34,499 nucleotides of DNA from Lutibacter sp. (lineage in GTDB: Bacteria; Bacteroidota; Bacteroidia; Flavobacteriales; Flavobacteriaceae): NCBI GenBank assembly GCA_030694935.1, contig JAUYUA010000004.1, positions 1 through 34,499 on the forward strand. Direction: 5' to 3'. The notes below the pieces were generated by a model. That model saw nothing but the letters and a program-made list of their open reading frames with translations, was not told the DNA's origin and did not search any database. Below are positions 8,574 through 17,162 of this stretch, in pieces. The stretch's first letter is position 1, and each line of letters starts with the position of its first letter. The translations under genes and the position numbers were made by a program.

Positions 8574-10080
8574 CTTCGTCATAATTACCAGGTGCATCGA
8601 AAGCATCTTCAGCGCTTGCGAAATTTCGCTGCGGTATGGCGTTGTTCATTTTAGAATGAAATTCACTGGCGTTTCCATCATCTAAATTGCTGAATTGCGC
8701 CAAATGTGCCGTAAATTTAAGTCGGATATTGTCCAAACCACCATTTCTGTGTTTGGCGATAATAAATTCTGCCTGACCTTCACAAGGCGATCTTTCTTCA
8801 TCATCCCACTCTGTAAGTCCGTAATATTCAGGACGATAAATAAACGTCACAATATCTGCATCTTGCTCAATGGCACCAGATTCACGTAAATCAGACAGCA
8901 AAGGGCGTTTGCTTCCTCCACGAGTTTCAACAGCACGCGATAATTGCGAAAGTGCAATTACAGGAATATTCAATTCTTTGGCCAATGCTTTTAAATTTCG
9001 TGAAATGGTTGAAATTTCCTGTTCACGATTTCCGCCGCCTTTTTGCGCAGTTCCTGCAGTCATTAACTGCAAATAGTCAATAATTATAATTTTTATTCCG
9101 TGTTGTGATGCCAAACGACGCGCTTTTGCACGTAAATCGAAAATGGACAAGGACGGAGAATCATCAATAAAAATGGGTGCTTTTGATAAATTTTTAACTT
9201 TTACGTTTAGCTGTTCCCATTCATGAGGTTCTAAATTTCCTTTTCTTAATTTTCCTGAAGAAATTCCTGTTTCACTGGAAATCATACGCGTAATTAATTG
9301 TACGGACGACATTTCCAATGAAAATATGGCAACTGGCTGATCAAAATCTATGGCCATATTTTTTGCCATCGACATTACAAAAGCCGTTTTTCCCATACCC
9401 GGACGTGCGGCCAAAATTACCAAATCTTGGGGTTGCCATCCAGAAGTTATCTCATCTAAACGGGTAAAACCGGTCGCTGCGCCGCTCATCCCTTGCTTGT
9501 TCCCTATTTCCTGTATTTTCTTTATTGCTTGTGCAACAAGTCCTTCAGAAGTTTCAGATCCTTTTTTTAAATTTCCTTGGGTAACTTCAAACAATTTTGT
9601 TTCGGCATCATCCAATAAATCAAAAACATCAATGGTTTCATCATAAGCTTCTTCAATAATTTCTGATGAAATGGTGATTAATTTTCGTTGAATAAATTTT
9701 TGGAGAATGATACGTGCGTGAAATTCGATATGCGCTGATGAAGCCACTTTTTGGGTTAAACGAACCAAATAAAAATCGCCGCCAACAGCCTCTAAATTAT
9801 TGGTTTTTCGCAATTGGTTTGCAACGGTCAGTAAATCGGTAGGTTCAGAATTTTTAAATAAGGTAAAGATAGCTTCATAAATTAATTGATGCGCTTCTTT
9901 GTAAAAAACTTCGGAATGTAAAATATCAATCACATCATCAACTCCTTTTTTGTCAATCATCATAGCTCCCAAAACCGCTTCTTCCAAATCCAACGCCTGA
10001 GGCGGAATTTTACCTTTTTCAAGGCTAATAATGGTACTTTTTTTGGGATTATAGGATTGTACGGGCTGCAAATTTTTCAC
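8557..10080 (-). CDS. dnaB: Replicative DNA helicase DnaB
   Basis: A 507-residue hexameric helicase that unwinds DNA ahead of the replisome. The N-terminal domain (about residues 25-130, PPQALDLEEAVLGAMM) and the RecA-like C-terminal domain are complete, with Walker A ARPGMGKT at 225-232, Walker B IIIIDYLQLM, and the conserved LSQLSRAVETR and DLRESGAIEQDAD segments. The start codon is GTG at 10080; no in-frame ATG gives a better start, and the N-terminus MKNLQPVQSYNPKKS has the short extension common in this clade. It overlaps the start of the secreted protein downstream, so the two are probably an operon. No intein or insertion is seen. Confidence 0.97.
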   Translation of the reverse strand: MKNLQPVQSYNPKKSTIISLEKGKIPPQALDLEEAVLGAMMIDKKGVDDVIDILHSEVFYKEAHQLIYEAIFTLFKNSEPTDLLTVANQLRKTNNLEAVGGDFYLVRLTQKVASSAHIEFHARIILQKFIQRKLITISSEIIEEAYDETIDVFDLLDDAETKLFEVTQGNLKKGSETSEGLVAQAIKKIQEIGNKQGMSGAATGFTRLDEITSGWQPQDLVILAARPGMGKTAFVMSMAKNMAIDFDQPVAIFSLEMSSVQLITRMISSETGISSGKLRKGNLEPHEWEQLNVKVKNLSKAPIFIDDSPSLSIFDLRAKARRLASQHGIKIIIIDYLQLMTAGTAQKGGGNREQEISTISRNLKALAKELNIPVIALSQLSRAVETRGGSKRPLLSDLRESGAIEQDADIVTFIYRPEYYGLTEWDDEERSPCEGQAEFIIAKHRNGGLDNIRLKFTAHLAQFSNLDDGNASEFHSKMNNAIPQRNFASAEDAFDAPGNYDEDDVPF

Positions 10081-10246
10081 TTGTTTGATACTTTATATTT
10101 ATTTGTTAATCAATATTTTATTGCTTGGTAAGTTATAATAATCCCTTAATATACATCTTTTTTTTCATAAAAATCAATTACATTTTTAATTTTATGAAAC
10201 GAGCCATAATAAATTTTGATACACAGTTAGGATGCTTAATAGCGAA

Positions 10247-10265
10247 CCTGCCTGCGGCAGGCAGG
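10247..10265. repeat. REP-like GC-rich palindrome
   Basis: CCTGCCTGC, a single G, then GCAGGCAGG: a perfect 9-bp inverted repeat in an otherwise very AT-rich spacer. From memory, similar CCTGCC/GGCAGG palindromes are scattered through Bacteroidetes genomes; only one copy is in this window. It is too far from dnaB and DUF3810 stops to be their terminator. Confidence 0.7.
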
Positions 10266-10465
10266 CTGCATCTGTACCAATAAAAAATAAAATATAACAG
10301 ATGAAATACCTGAATTTTATAATTGGCCATTTTAATTAAGGCAAATGTAATTTTTATAACACAAATTTAGCTTGAATTTTTGATTATATTTTTAAACATA
10401 TTTTGTTAACAAGTAACTTATTTGTTGATAACTATTTAAAAGACAATTTCTGACAAAATATTGCT

Positions 10466-10473
10466 TATTTTTG
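10466..10473 (+). promoter_or_regulatory. -7 box directly before the DUF3810 start
   Basis: TATTTTTG matches TAnnTTTG exactly and ends only four bases before the ATG at 10478, so transcription from it would begin at or close to the start codon. No -33 TTG at the usual spacing. Confidence 0.4.
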
Positions 10474-10477
10474 AACC

Positions 10478-11551
10478 ATGGATCATAAAAAAACGTATAA
10501 AATTCTTACGGTATTGTTGGTAATGCAATGGGCATTTCTTCGAATTATTGCCCAATTTCCTGTCGAAATAGAAAAATATTATTCCAACGGACTCTATAGG
10601 TACATTTCCAAAATTTTAAATATGCTCTTCGGATGGATTCCATTTTCGGTTGGAGATATTTTATATGCTTTATTGGTTCTTGTTATCCTAAAAAATATTT
10701 TTACGGTCATAAAAAACAAAAATCTTCATTTAAAAAATACTTTATTCAAAATTGGCGGATTTATTTCGATATTGTTTTTTCTTTTTCATTTAAACTGGGG
10801 ATTAAATTATTTTAGGCAGCCAATGCATAAAACACTGAATTTTGAAAATGAAAAATACACCACCAATGAATTGGTCGATTTTACCGAAAAACTGATTGTC
10901 AAAATCAATCATGTGCAGCTTTCCATCACTAAAAATGACACTGTTATTGTAAATAATGGTTTAAGCAAACCGGAAATACAAGAAATTTCCTATAATGTTT
11001 ACGATCAATTTCAAGAGAAATATCCCCAATTTCCCCATAAAAATTTAAAGGTTAAACACTCGCTTTTCAGTTTGCCGTTAACCTATATGGGATTTGCCGG
11101 ATATTTAAATCCGCTAACAAATGAAGCACAGGTAAATTCTTTAATTCCAAAAAACACCTATCCAATGATTGTTTGTCACGAATTGGCGCATCAAGTAGGC
11201 ATTGCTTCAGAAAGCGAAGCCAATTTTATGGGGTACTTGGCAACCACAAATTCTGATGATGTTTATTTTAATTACTCGGGATATTTGATGGCGGTACGAT
11301 TTTGTTTGTATGAAATTTATCAAAAAGATCCCGAAAAATTTGAATTGCTTAAAATTAAACTCAATCAAGGAATATTAAAAGACATTCGGCAAAGTGAGGC
11401 TTTTTGGGAATCTTACCAAAACTGGATGGAAAAATATTTTAAAACGTTTTACGATAATTTTTTAAAAGTAAATAATCAAAAAGACGGAATGCAAAGCTAC
11501 AATAAAGTGGTGGTGCTTTTAATTAATTATCACAAAAACAAGGAATTATAG
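10478..11551 (+). CDS. DUF3810 family membrane protein, putative zinc metalloprotease
   Basis: A 357-residue protein of the DUF3810 type. The first 110 residues hold three likely membrane segments (about 8-25, 45-75 with VGDILYALLVLVIL, and 85-105), followed by a soluble domain with HELAH at residues 234-238 and a downstream glutamate-containing SESEANFMGYLA, the layout of a gluzincin-type metalloprotease active site. This motif suggests zinc-dependent peptidase activity, but I know of no substrate or characterised member. It is a single gene with a promoter box abutting the start and about 175 bases before the next gene. Family call firm, activity inferred from the motif. Confidence 0.85.
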   Translation: MDHKKTYKILTVLLVMQWAFLRIIAQFPVEIEKYYSNGLYRYISKILNMLFGWIPFSVGDILYALLVLVILKNIFTVIKNKNLHLKNTLFKIGGFISILFFLFHLNWGLNYFRQPMHKTLNFENEKYTTNELVDFTEKLIVKINHVQLSITKNDTVIVNNGLSKPEIQEISYNVYDQFQEKYPQFPHKNLKVKHSLFSLPLTYMGFAGYLNPLTNEAQVNSLIPKNTYPMIVCHELAHQVGIASESEANFMGYLATTNSDDVYFNYSGYLMAVRFCLYEIYQKDPEKFELLKIKLNQGILKDIRQSEAFWESYQNWMEKYFKTFYDNFLKVNNQKDGMQSYNKVVVLLINYHKNKEL

Positions 11552-11726
11552 CGACTATTTTCTTACTTAAATATTTTTAAAATTTATTTTGGCTTTCCAA
11601 AAAATATTGCTTTTTATTTTTTCGGCAAGTAATATGAAATCATTAATATTTTATTAAATTGCTAGCCAATAAAATCATAACAATGTTAAATAATTAACTT
11701 TCTAACTAAATTTTAAACTTTTTTTA

Positions 11727-14702
11727 ATGAAAAAATTACTATTATGGATGCTGTTTTTGGGTACACTCAGCATAAAAGCACAGGAATATTTTCCGGCAAA
11801 TACGGGTGTAAAAACAACAGAAACAAGCACAATTGCATTCACCAATGCTAAAATTTACGTTACGCCTACCCAAATTATTAACAATGGGACTTTATTGATT
11901 AAAGATGAAAAAGTGATTGATGTAGGCACTGCTGTTTCAATCCCTAAAAATGCCCAAATTATCGATTTAAAAGGCAAATCTATTTATCCTTCTTTTATCG
12001 ATTTGTATTCAAGTTTTGGGATTGAAATTCCAAAAACAGCACAAACAAATATGCGAAGTTCAAACACAGCGCCCCAATATGATGCCAGCCGTGAAGGTTA
12101 TTACTGGAACGACCATATTCGACCAGAAACTGATCCTGTTTCCCTTTTTAAATTCGATAAAAAACAGGCTGAAGAATTGCTGAATGCCGGTTTTGGTGTT
12201 GTAAATACACATTCGCAAGACGGAATTATAAGAGGAAACGGACTGCTTGTAGCTTTAAATCCGAATGCAACAGACGCTTATCGTATTATAGATTCGCGGT
12301 CGGCTCAATATTTATCGTTCAAAAAAAGTGCTAAATCCAGCCAAATTTATCCGAATTCCTTAATGGGAAGCATGGCATTGATTCGCCAGGTTTATAATGA
12401 TGCTTCCTGGTATTCAAAAGGGTTGGCAAAAAACAAGGATTTATCGTTGGAAGCCATCAATAAAAACAAAAATCTGGTTCAAATATTTGAAGCAGGCAGC
12501 AAACAAAATAATTTACGCGCCGATAAAGTGGGCGATGAATTCGGTATTCAATATGTGATTGTTGGCGGCGGCGACGAATATGAAAATATTGCCGAAATAA
12601 AAGCCACCAATGCAACCTATATTATTCCCATAAATTTTAGAAAAGCGTATGATGTGAGCGAACCCTATTTGGCTGATGAAATTGCGCTTGGCGATATGCG
12701 AAAATGGAACCAGGAACCTGCCAATTTGAAAATATTGCATCAAAATAAAGTGCCTTTTTCCCTGACCACAAATCAGCTAAAAACGATTTCCGATTTCAAT
12801 AAAAATCTGCAAAAAGCTTTCGATTACGGTTTCGACAAAACCGCCGCTTTAGAAGCTTTAACTACGGTTCCTGCAACTATTTTAGGGAAAATAAATGAAA
12901 TCGGTTCCTTGAAAAAAGGCAGTTATGCAAACTTTTTAATCACATCAGGAGAAATTTTTGACAAAGAAACAACCTTGTATGAAAACTGGGTGCAAGGATC
13001 AAAAAATACGGTTAACGCTATGGCTGTTAAGGAAATTGCCGGTAAATATGAGCTTTCGTTAAACGGAAAAATTTACGAATTGGCCATAACCGGTAAATCA
13101 AATAAATTAAAAGTTGCGATAAAAGAAGGCGAAACCAAGTTAAAATCGAAACTCATTTATAACGACAATTGGTTAAACCTGATGATAAACAGTCAGGCCG
13201 ATTCCACAAAATTCAACCGACTTATAGCAAGGGTTTATCCAAATTCCGATAATTTAAGTGGTACTTCAACAAATGAAAAAGGCAATGAATCTGCTTGGAA
13301 TGCCATCAAAAAAAGTGACGCCCAGGAAAAAGAGAAAAAAGAGTCCATCGCAAAACCAACCATTTTGCCTGTCACCTATCCAAATATTGCTTTCGGATTT
13401 ACCGAAAAACCAAAGCAAGAAACCATTTTATTCAAAAATGTAACGGTTTGGACCGGTGAAAACGAAGGGATTCTAAAAAATACAGATGTATTGATTACAG
13501 CAGGTAAAATCTCAAAAATCGGCACCAATTTATCGGCCAAAGACGCCAAAACAATTGATGGAACCGGCAAACATTTAACGGCCGGAATTATTGATGAACA
13601 CTCTCACATTGCAACAGTTGCCGTAAACGAATCGGGCCAAAACTCAACCGCTGAAGTTTCTTTGGAAGATGTGGTGGATGCTGACGATATTCAAATTTAC
13701 AGAAGTTTGGCAGGCGGCGTCACCACAGTTCAAATTTTGCACGGTTCCGCAAATCCGATTGGCGGACAAGCGGCGCTCGTAAAATTGAAATGGGGCGAAA
13801 CTGCCGATAATTTATTGTACAAAAACAACGATAAATTTATAAAGTTTGCGCTGGGTGAAAATGTAAAACAAGCCAATTGGGGAAATACCGAAACGGTGCG
13901 TTTTCCGCAAACCAGAATGGGTGTTGAGGAAGTTTATATGGATTATTTTCAAAGAGCCAAAGAATATGATGTCATAAAAAAGAGCGGAAAACCTTTCAGA
14001 AAAGATACAGAAATGGAAATTTTGGGGCAAATTCTTAACAAAGAACGTTTTATATCTTGCCACTCTTACGTGCAAAGCGAAATAAATATGTTGATGAAAG
14101 TTGCCGATAAATTCAACTTTACCGTCAATACTTTTACCCATATTTTAGAAGGTTATAAAGTTGCCGACAAAATGAAAGAACACGGCGCCGGCGCGTCCAC
14201 ATTTTCAGATTGGTGGGCGTTTAAATATGAAGTAAAAGATGCCATTCCTTATAATGCTGCAATTATGCACAAAGCAGGAGTTACCGTTGCCATCAATTCT
14301 GACGATGCAGAAATGAACCGACGTTTGAACCAGGAAGCAGCCAAAACCATAAAATACGGCGGATTGACTGAAGAAGAAGCCTGGAAACTGGTCACCATCA
14401 ATCCGGCAAAATTGCTTCATATCGACAATCGTGTTGGAAGCATTAAAGTTGGAAAAGATGCAGATGTTGTTTTGTGGAACGACAATCCTTTGTCCATTTA
14501 TGCAAAAGCGGAGAAAACGCTGATTGAAGGGGTCGTTTATTTTGATACAGAAAGAGATTTACAATTGAGAAATGAAGTAAAAAACGAACGAAATTCCTTA
14601 ATTAATATGATGCTGGTTGAAAAAAATAACGGAAACGACGTTCAATCACCATCTAAAAAATCACCGGTACATTTTCATTGTGATACTGTGCTAGAATATT
14701 AA
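11727..14702 (+). CDS. Secreted amidohydrolase, two-domain (one degenerate, one with intact metal site)
   Basis: A 991-residue exported protein with a signal peptide (residues 1-19, cut near KAQ-E). It contains two amidohydrolase-like units. In the first (about 35-440) the usual metal motif IDxHxH is replaced by IDLYSS (91-96), so it should not bind metal there. The second (about 565-965) has IIDEHSH (Asp623, His625, His627), His779 in SCHSY, His805 in TFTHILEG and Asp859 in INSDDAE, a complete set of metal and catalytic ligands as in the imidazolonepropionase/dipeptidase type of metal-dependent hydrolases. A Ser/Lys-rich linker near 515-550 joins them. Likely cleaves a cyclic amide or peptide bond in the periplasm; the substrate is unknown. 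It is 12 bases upstream of a shorter paralogue and probably forms an operon with it. Confidence 0.9.
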   Translation: MKKLLLWMLFLGTLSIKAQEYFPANTGVKTTETSTIAFTNAKIYVTPTQIINNGTLLIKDEKVIDVGTAVSIPKNAQIIDLKGKSIYPSFIDLYSSFGIEIPKTAQTNMRSSNTAPQYDASREGYYWNDHIRPETDPVSLFKFDKKQAEELLNAGFGVVNTHSQDGIIRGNGLLVALNPNATDAYRIIDSRSAQYLSFKKSAKSSQIYPNSLMGSMALIRQVYNDASWYSKGLAKNKDLSLEAINKNKNLVQIFEAGSKQNNLRADKVGDEFGIQYVIVGGGDEYENIAEIKATNATYIIPINFRKAYDVSEPYLADEIALGDMRKWNQEPANLKILHQNKVPFSLTTNQLKTISDFNKNLQKAFDYGFDKTAALEALTTVPATILGKINEIGSLKKGSYANFLITSGEIFDKETTLYENWVQGSKNTVNAMAVKEIAGKYELSLNGKIYELAITGKSNKLKVAIKEGETKLKSKLIYNDNWLNLMINSQADSTKFNRLIARVYPNSDNLSGTSTNEKGNESAWNAIKKSDAQEKEKKESIAKPTILPVTYPNIAFGFTEKPKQETILFKNVTVWTGENEGILKNTDVLITAGKISKIGTNLSAKDAKTIDGTGKHLTAGIIDEHSHIATVAVNESGQNSTAEVSLEDVVDADDIQIYRSLAGGVTTVQILHGSANPIGGQAALVKLKWGETADNLLYKNNDKFIKFALGENVKQANWGNTETVRFPQTRMGVEEVYMDYFQRAKEYDVIKKSGKPFRKDTEMEILGQILNKERFISCHSYVQSEINMLMKVADKFNFTVNTFTHILEGYKVADKMKEHGAGASTFSDWWAFKYEVKDAIPYNAAIMHKAGVTVAINSDDAEMNRRLNQEAAKTIKYGGLTEEEAWKLVTINPAKLLHIDNRVGSIKVGKDADVVLWNDNPLSIYAKAEKTLIEGVVYFDTERDLQLRNEVKNERNSLINMMLVEKNNGNDVQSPSKKSPVHFHCDTVLEY

Positions 14703-14714
14703 AACCAAAAGAAA

Positions 14715-16016
14715 ATGAAGAAACAAACCATATACAACCTGCTGTTTTTATTTTTAACAATAACAATCTCAGCACAACAAACACCGGCTTCCAAGCAAAC
14801 CAGCGATTTTAGTATTGAAGGCGCCACAGCGCATTTGGGAAACGGTAAAATCATAGAAAATTCCTTAATTATGTTTTCCAATGGAAAGCTGGCTTTTGTT
14901 GGAAGTGCTTTAACAAAAATTGCCCGAATGGGAACCGTTATCAATGCTAGCGGCAAACATGTTTATCCCGGATTTATCATTGCAAATTCAAGTTTGGGTT
15001 TGGGAGAAATTGATATGGTAAGAGCCACATTAGACGCCAACGAAGTTGGTGAAATGATTCCGCATGTTAAAAGTTTAATTGCCTACAATGCCGATTCGAA
15101 AGTGGTTGAAAGCGTGAGGCCAAATGGTGTTCTTATCGGACAAATAACGCCAAGAGGAAGTGTTATTTCAGGAACTTCGTCAATTGTGCAATTTGATGCC
15201 TGGAATTGGGAAGATGCTGCTCTTAAAGCAAATGACGGTGTTCATATAAATTGGCCACAAAGTTTTTCTGAAGGAAGGGCTTGGCGAGGTGAAGAAGAAG
15301 GCCTAAAACCCAATAAAGATTATTTAAAAGAAGTTGATAAAATTGTTTCTTTTATGACCAACGGAAAAAACTATTTAAACACTTCAAAATCGCCCAAAAA
15401 TTTACCTTATGAAGCTTTGGAAGGTTTGTTTAATGGTTCACAAAATTTATATATTCACGCCGACGGCGTAAAGGAAATTAAAGATGCCGTAAATTTTTCC
15501 AAAGAAATGGGAATCTCTAAGTTGGTGATTGTTAACGGAAATGATGCCTACAAAATTGCCGATTTTTTGGCTTCAAATAAAATTCCCGTAATTATTGAAA
15601 GATCACACCGATTGCCAAATAGTGTAGACGACGATTATGATTTGCCTTATAAAACCGCAAAATTATTGGTTGAAAAAGGCGTGGTTGTGGCCATTGGAAT
15701 GGAAGGCGGAATGGAACGCATGAACTCCAGAAATTTGCCTTTTTATGCAGGAACTAGTGCTGCTTTTGGTTTGGACAAAGAGGAAGCGTTAAAATTAATT
15801 ACTTCTAACGCCGCTAAAATATTGGGAATTGATCAATTTACAGGAACGTTGGAAGTTGGTAAAGATGCCACGCTGTTTATTTCTGAAGGCGATGCTTTGG
15901 ATATGCGAACCAACAAACTGACAGATGCCTTTATTCAAGGAAGAAAAATAAGTTTAGATACCCATCAAACTGAGTTGTGGCAACGATACGATAAAAAGTA
16001 CAGCTCACCAGAATAA
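14715..16016 (+). CDS. Secreted amidohydrolase-like protein lacking metal ligands
   Basis: A 433-residue exported protein with a signal peptide (1-20, cut near ISA-Q). The overall pattern is an amidohydrolase: N-terminal beta-sandwich strands, VYPGFI at 83-88, and the C-terminal LGIDQFTGTLEVGKDATL that closes the composite domain. But the metal motif DxHxH is IANSS (residues 89-93) and the usual catalytic GSD after the last strand reads IGMEGGMER, so the metal centre seems lost. It follows the 991-residue amidohydrolase after 12 bases. I infer a non-catalytic partner or scaffold of the first protein, resembling its degenerate N-terminal half; this is not shown by sequence alone. An alternative is an enzyme with a changed metal site. 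Confidence 0.85.
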   Translation: MKKQTIYNLLFLFLTITISAQQTPASKQTSDFSIEGATAHLGNGKIIENSLIMFSNGKLAFVGSALTKIARMGTVINASGKHVYPGFIIANSSLGLGEIDMVRATLDANEVGEMIPHVKSLIAYNADSKVVESVRPNGVLIGQITPRGSVISGTSSIVQFDAWNWEDAALKANDGVHINWPQSFSEGRAWRGEEEGLKPNKDYLKEVDKIVSFMTNGKNYLNTSKSPKNLPYEALEGLFNGSQNLYIHADGVKEIKDAVNFSKEMGISKLVIVNGNDAYKIADFLASNKIPVIIERSHRLPNSVDDDYDLPYKTAKLLVEKGVVVAIGMEGGMERMNSRNLPFYAGTSAAFGLDKEEALKLITSNAAKILGIDQFTGTLEVGKDATLFISEGDALDMRTNKLTDAFIQGRKISLDTHQTELWQRYDKKYSSPE

Positions 16017-16038
16017 TTTAAAACTTTTTAAAAATCTA

Positions 16039-16145
16039 TTTAACCGCAATGTTCGCAAAGAAGTCGCAATGTTCGCAAAGTATCACGTTTTTAAAATAAA
16101 TACTTTGCGTCCCTTGCGAAAAACCTGGCGTTCCTTGCGGTTAAA
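16039..16145. repeat. Nested inverted repeat with GCAATGTTCGCAAAG units
   Basis: The ends are an 11-bp perfect inverted repeat, TTTAACCGCAA (16039-16049) and TTGCGGTTAAA (16135-16145). Inside are two direct copies of CGCAATGTTCGCAAAG (16045-16060, 16065-16080), and the second copy pairs as CGCAAAGTAT (16074-16083) with ATACTTTGCG (16100-16109). It fills nearly the whole gap between the amidohydrolase gene and the RNA methyltransferase. From memory, repeats of the type 'accgcaaagttcgcaaag' are common in Bacteroidetes genomes. It could also fold as an RNA hairpin and end transcription of the amidohydrolase operon. Confidence 0.85.
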
Positions 16146-16215
16146 AAATGAGAACTCATTATTTTACCCTTCTTTTTTTTCAATCTCCCACTATTCATAA
16201 AATTTTAATTATTAG

Positions 16216-16223
16216 TATCTTTA
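16216..16223 (+). promoter_or_regulatory. Probable -7 box of the RNA methyltransferase gene
   Basis: TATCTTTA is one base from TAnnTTTG and lies 17 bases before the chosen ATG at 16241. It supports that start over the upstream ATG at 16148, which falls against the edge of the repeat element. Confidence 0.35.
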
Positions 16224-16240
16224 CGGCTTATTTCAGCAAA

Positions 16241-17077
16241 ATGCACAAACAAATTACAAGCGTTCAAAATTCGTACATCAAAGAATTGGTTCAGCTTAAA
16301 GAAAAATCGCGTTTACGCAAGCAAACACAAACTTTTTTAATTGAAGGTTTGCGCGAAATTGCTTTGGCTATTCAAGGAAATTATGTGATTCAAACTATTT
16401 TGGCAGCCACTACAATTGTTCAGGAAAGCGAAATTGAAAAACTAATGAATGCTGTGGATTATCCAATTGAAGTGATTGAAATTTCTAAAGAAGTGTATCA
16501 AAAATTGGCTTTGCGCGAATCTACTGAAGGAATTCTGGCAGTGGCAAAAAGCAAGGATTTATCATTGAAATCAATAAAATTTAAGAATAAAAATCCGTTG
16601 ATTTTGGTTGCTGAAGCACCGGAAAAACCAGGAAATATTGGGGCGCTTTTGAGAACTGCAGATGCCGCCGGATTGGATGCGGTGCTGATTGCCAATCCGA
16701 AAACCGATATTTACAACCCAAATATCATTCGATCAAGCATTGGCTGTGTTTTTACTACGCAAATAGCGACTGGCACAACATCAGAAATTATTTCATTTTT
16801 AAAGGAACACAATGTCAATATTTTTGGAGCTTCTTTAACGGCATCTGTGGAATACCAAACCATAGATTACACAAAACCCAGCGCCATTATTGTGGGAACT
16901 GAAGCAACCGGGTTAACCAATGAATGGCTTCAAAACACTTCAAAAAATATCATTATCCCAATGCGGGGCGCCATAGATTCCATGAATGTTTCCGTGAGCG
17001 CCGCAATTATTTTATTTGAAGCGGTGCGGCAACGGGAAATTGATAATTCAGAAAAAAGAACAGAGAATATAGAATAG
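16241..17077 (+). CDS. TrmH/SpoU family RNA 2'-O-methyltransferase
   Basis: A 278-residue SPOUT-class enzyme that transfers methyl from S-adenosylmethionine to a ribose 2'-OH in rRNA or tRNA. The N-terminal SpoU substrate-binding domain (ITSVQNSYIKELVQLKEK, FLIEGLREI) precedes the knot domain with motif 1 KPGNIGALLRTADAAG, motif 2 IIVGTEATGLTNEWL and motif 3 IPMRGAIDSMNVSVSAA. In motif 3 the usual SLN is SMN. The open frame begins at 16148, but the extra 31 residues have no family counterpart and the upstream DNA is a repeat; I start at ATG 16241. The exact RNA target cannot be told from sequence. Confidence 0.92.
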   Translation: MHKQITSVQNSYIKELVQLKEKSRLRKQTQTFLIEGLREIALAIQGNYVIQTILAATTIVQESEIEKLMNAVDYPIEVIEISKEVYQKLALRESTEGILAVAKSKDLSLKSIKFKNKNPLILVAEAPEKPGNIGALLRTADAAGLDAVLIANPKTDIYNPNIIRSSIGCVFTTQIATGTTSEIISFLKEHNVNIFGASLTASVEYQTIDYTKPSAIIVGTEATGLTNEWLQNTSKNIIIPMRGAIDSMNVSVSAAIILFEAVRQREIDNSEKRTENIE

Positions 17078-17128
17078 AGACAAATAGACTATATTTCAAG
17101 AAAAAAATAACATTGCCTATGACCTTTC

Positions 17129-17156
17129 AACTTTTAACTTTTAACTTTTAACTTTT
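17129..17156. repeat. Four-copy AACTTTT heptamer array (copy 2)
   Basis: Four exact tandem AACTTTT units at 17129, 17136, 17143 and 17150, followed by TTA, identical in unit, copy number and ending to 6295-6322 and in the same orientation. It ends six bases before the M48 peptidase start codon. Confidence 0.9.
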
Positions 17157-17162
17157 TTAAGG

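Larger units (their letters stand above)
10081..10477. other. Intergenic region between dnaB and the DUF3810 gene
   Basis: About 400 bases without a gene, divergent between dnaB and the DUF3810 protein. It holds a GC-rich palindrome (10247-10265), the 10-bp palindrome TTGTTAACAA (10403-10412), one DnaA-box-like TTATCAACA on the minus strand (10423-10431, one mismatch to TTATCCACA) and a -7 box next to the DUF3810 start. One weak DnaA-like site does not make an origin. No small ORF of note was seen. Confidence 0.6.

Noticed and set aside
10403-10431. Replication origin near dnaB
   Set aside because: Only one imperfect DnaA-box-like site and a short palindrome; no cluster of boxes and no dnaA gene.
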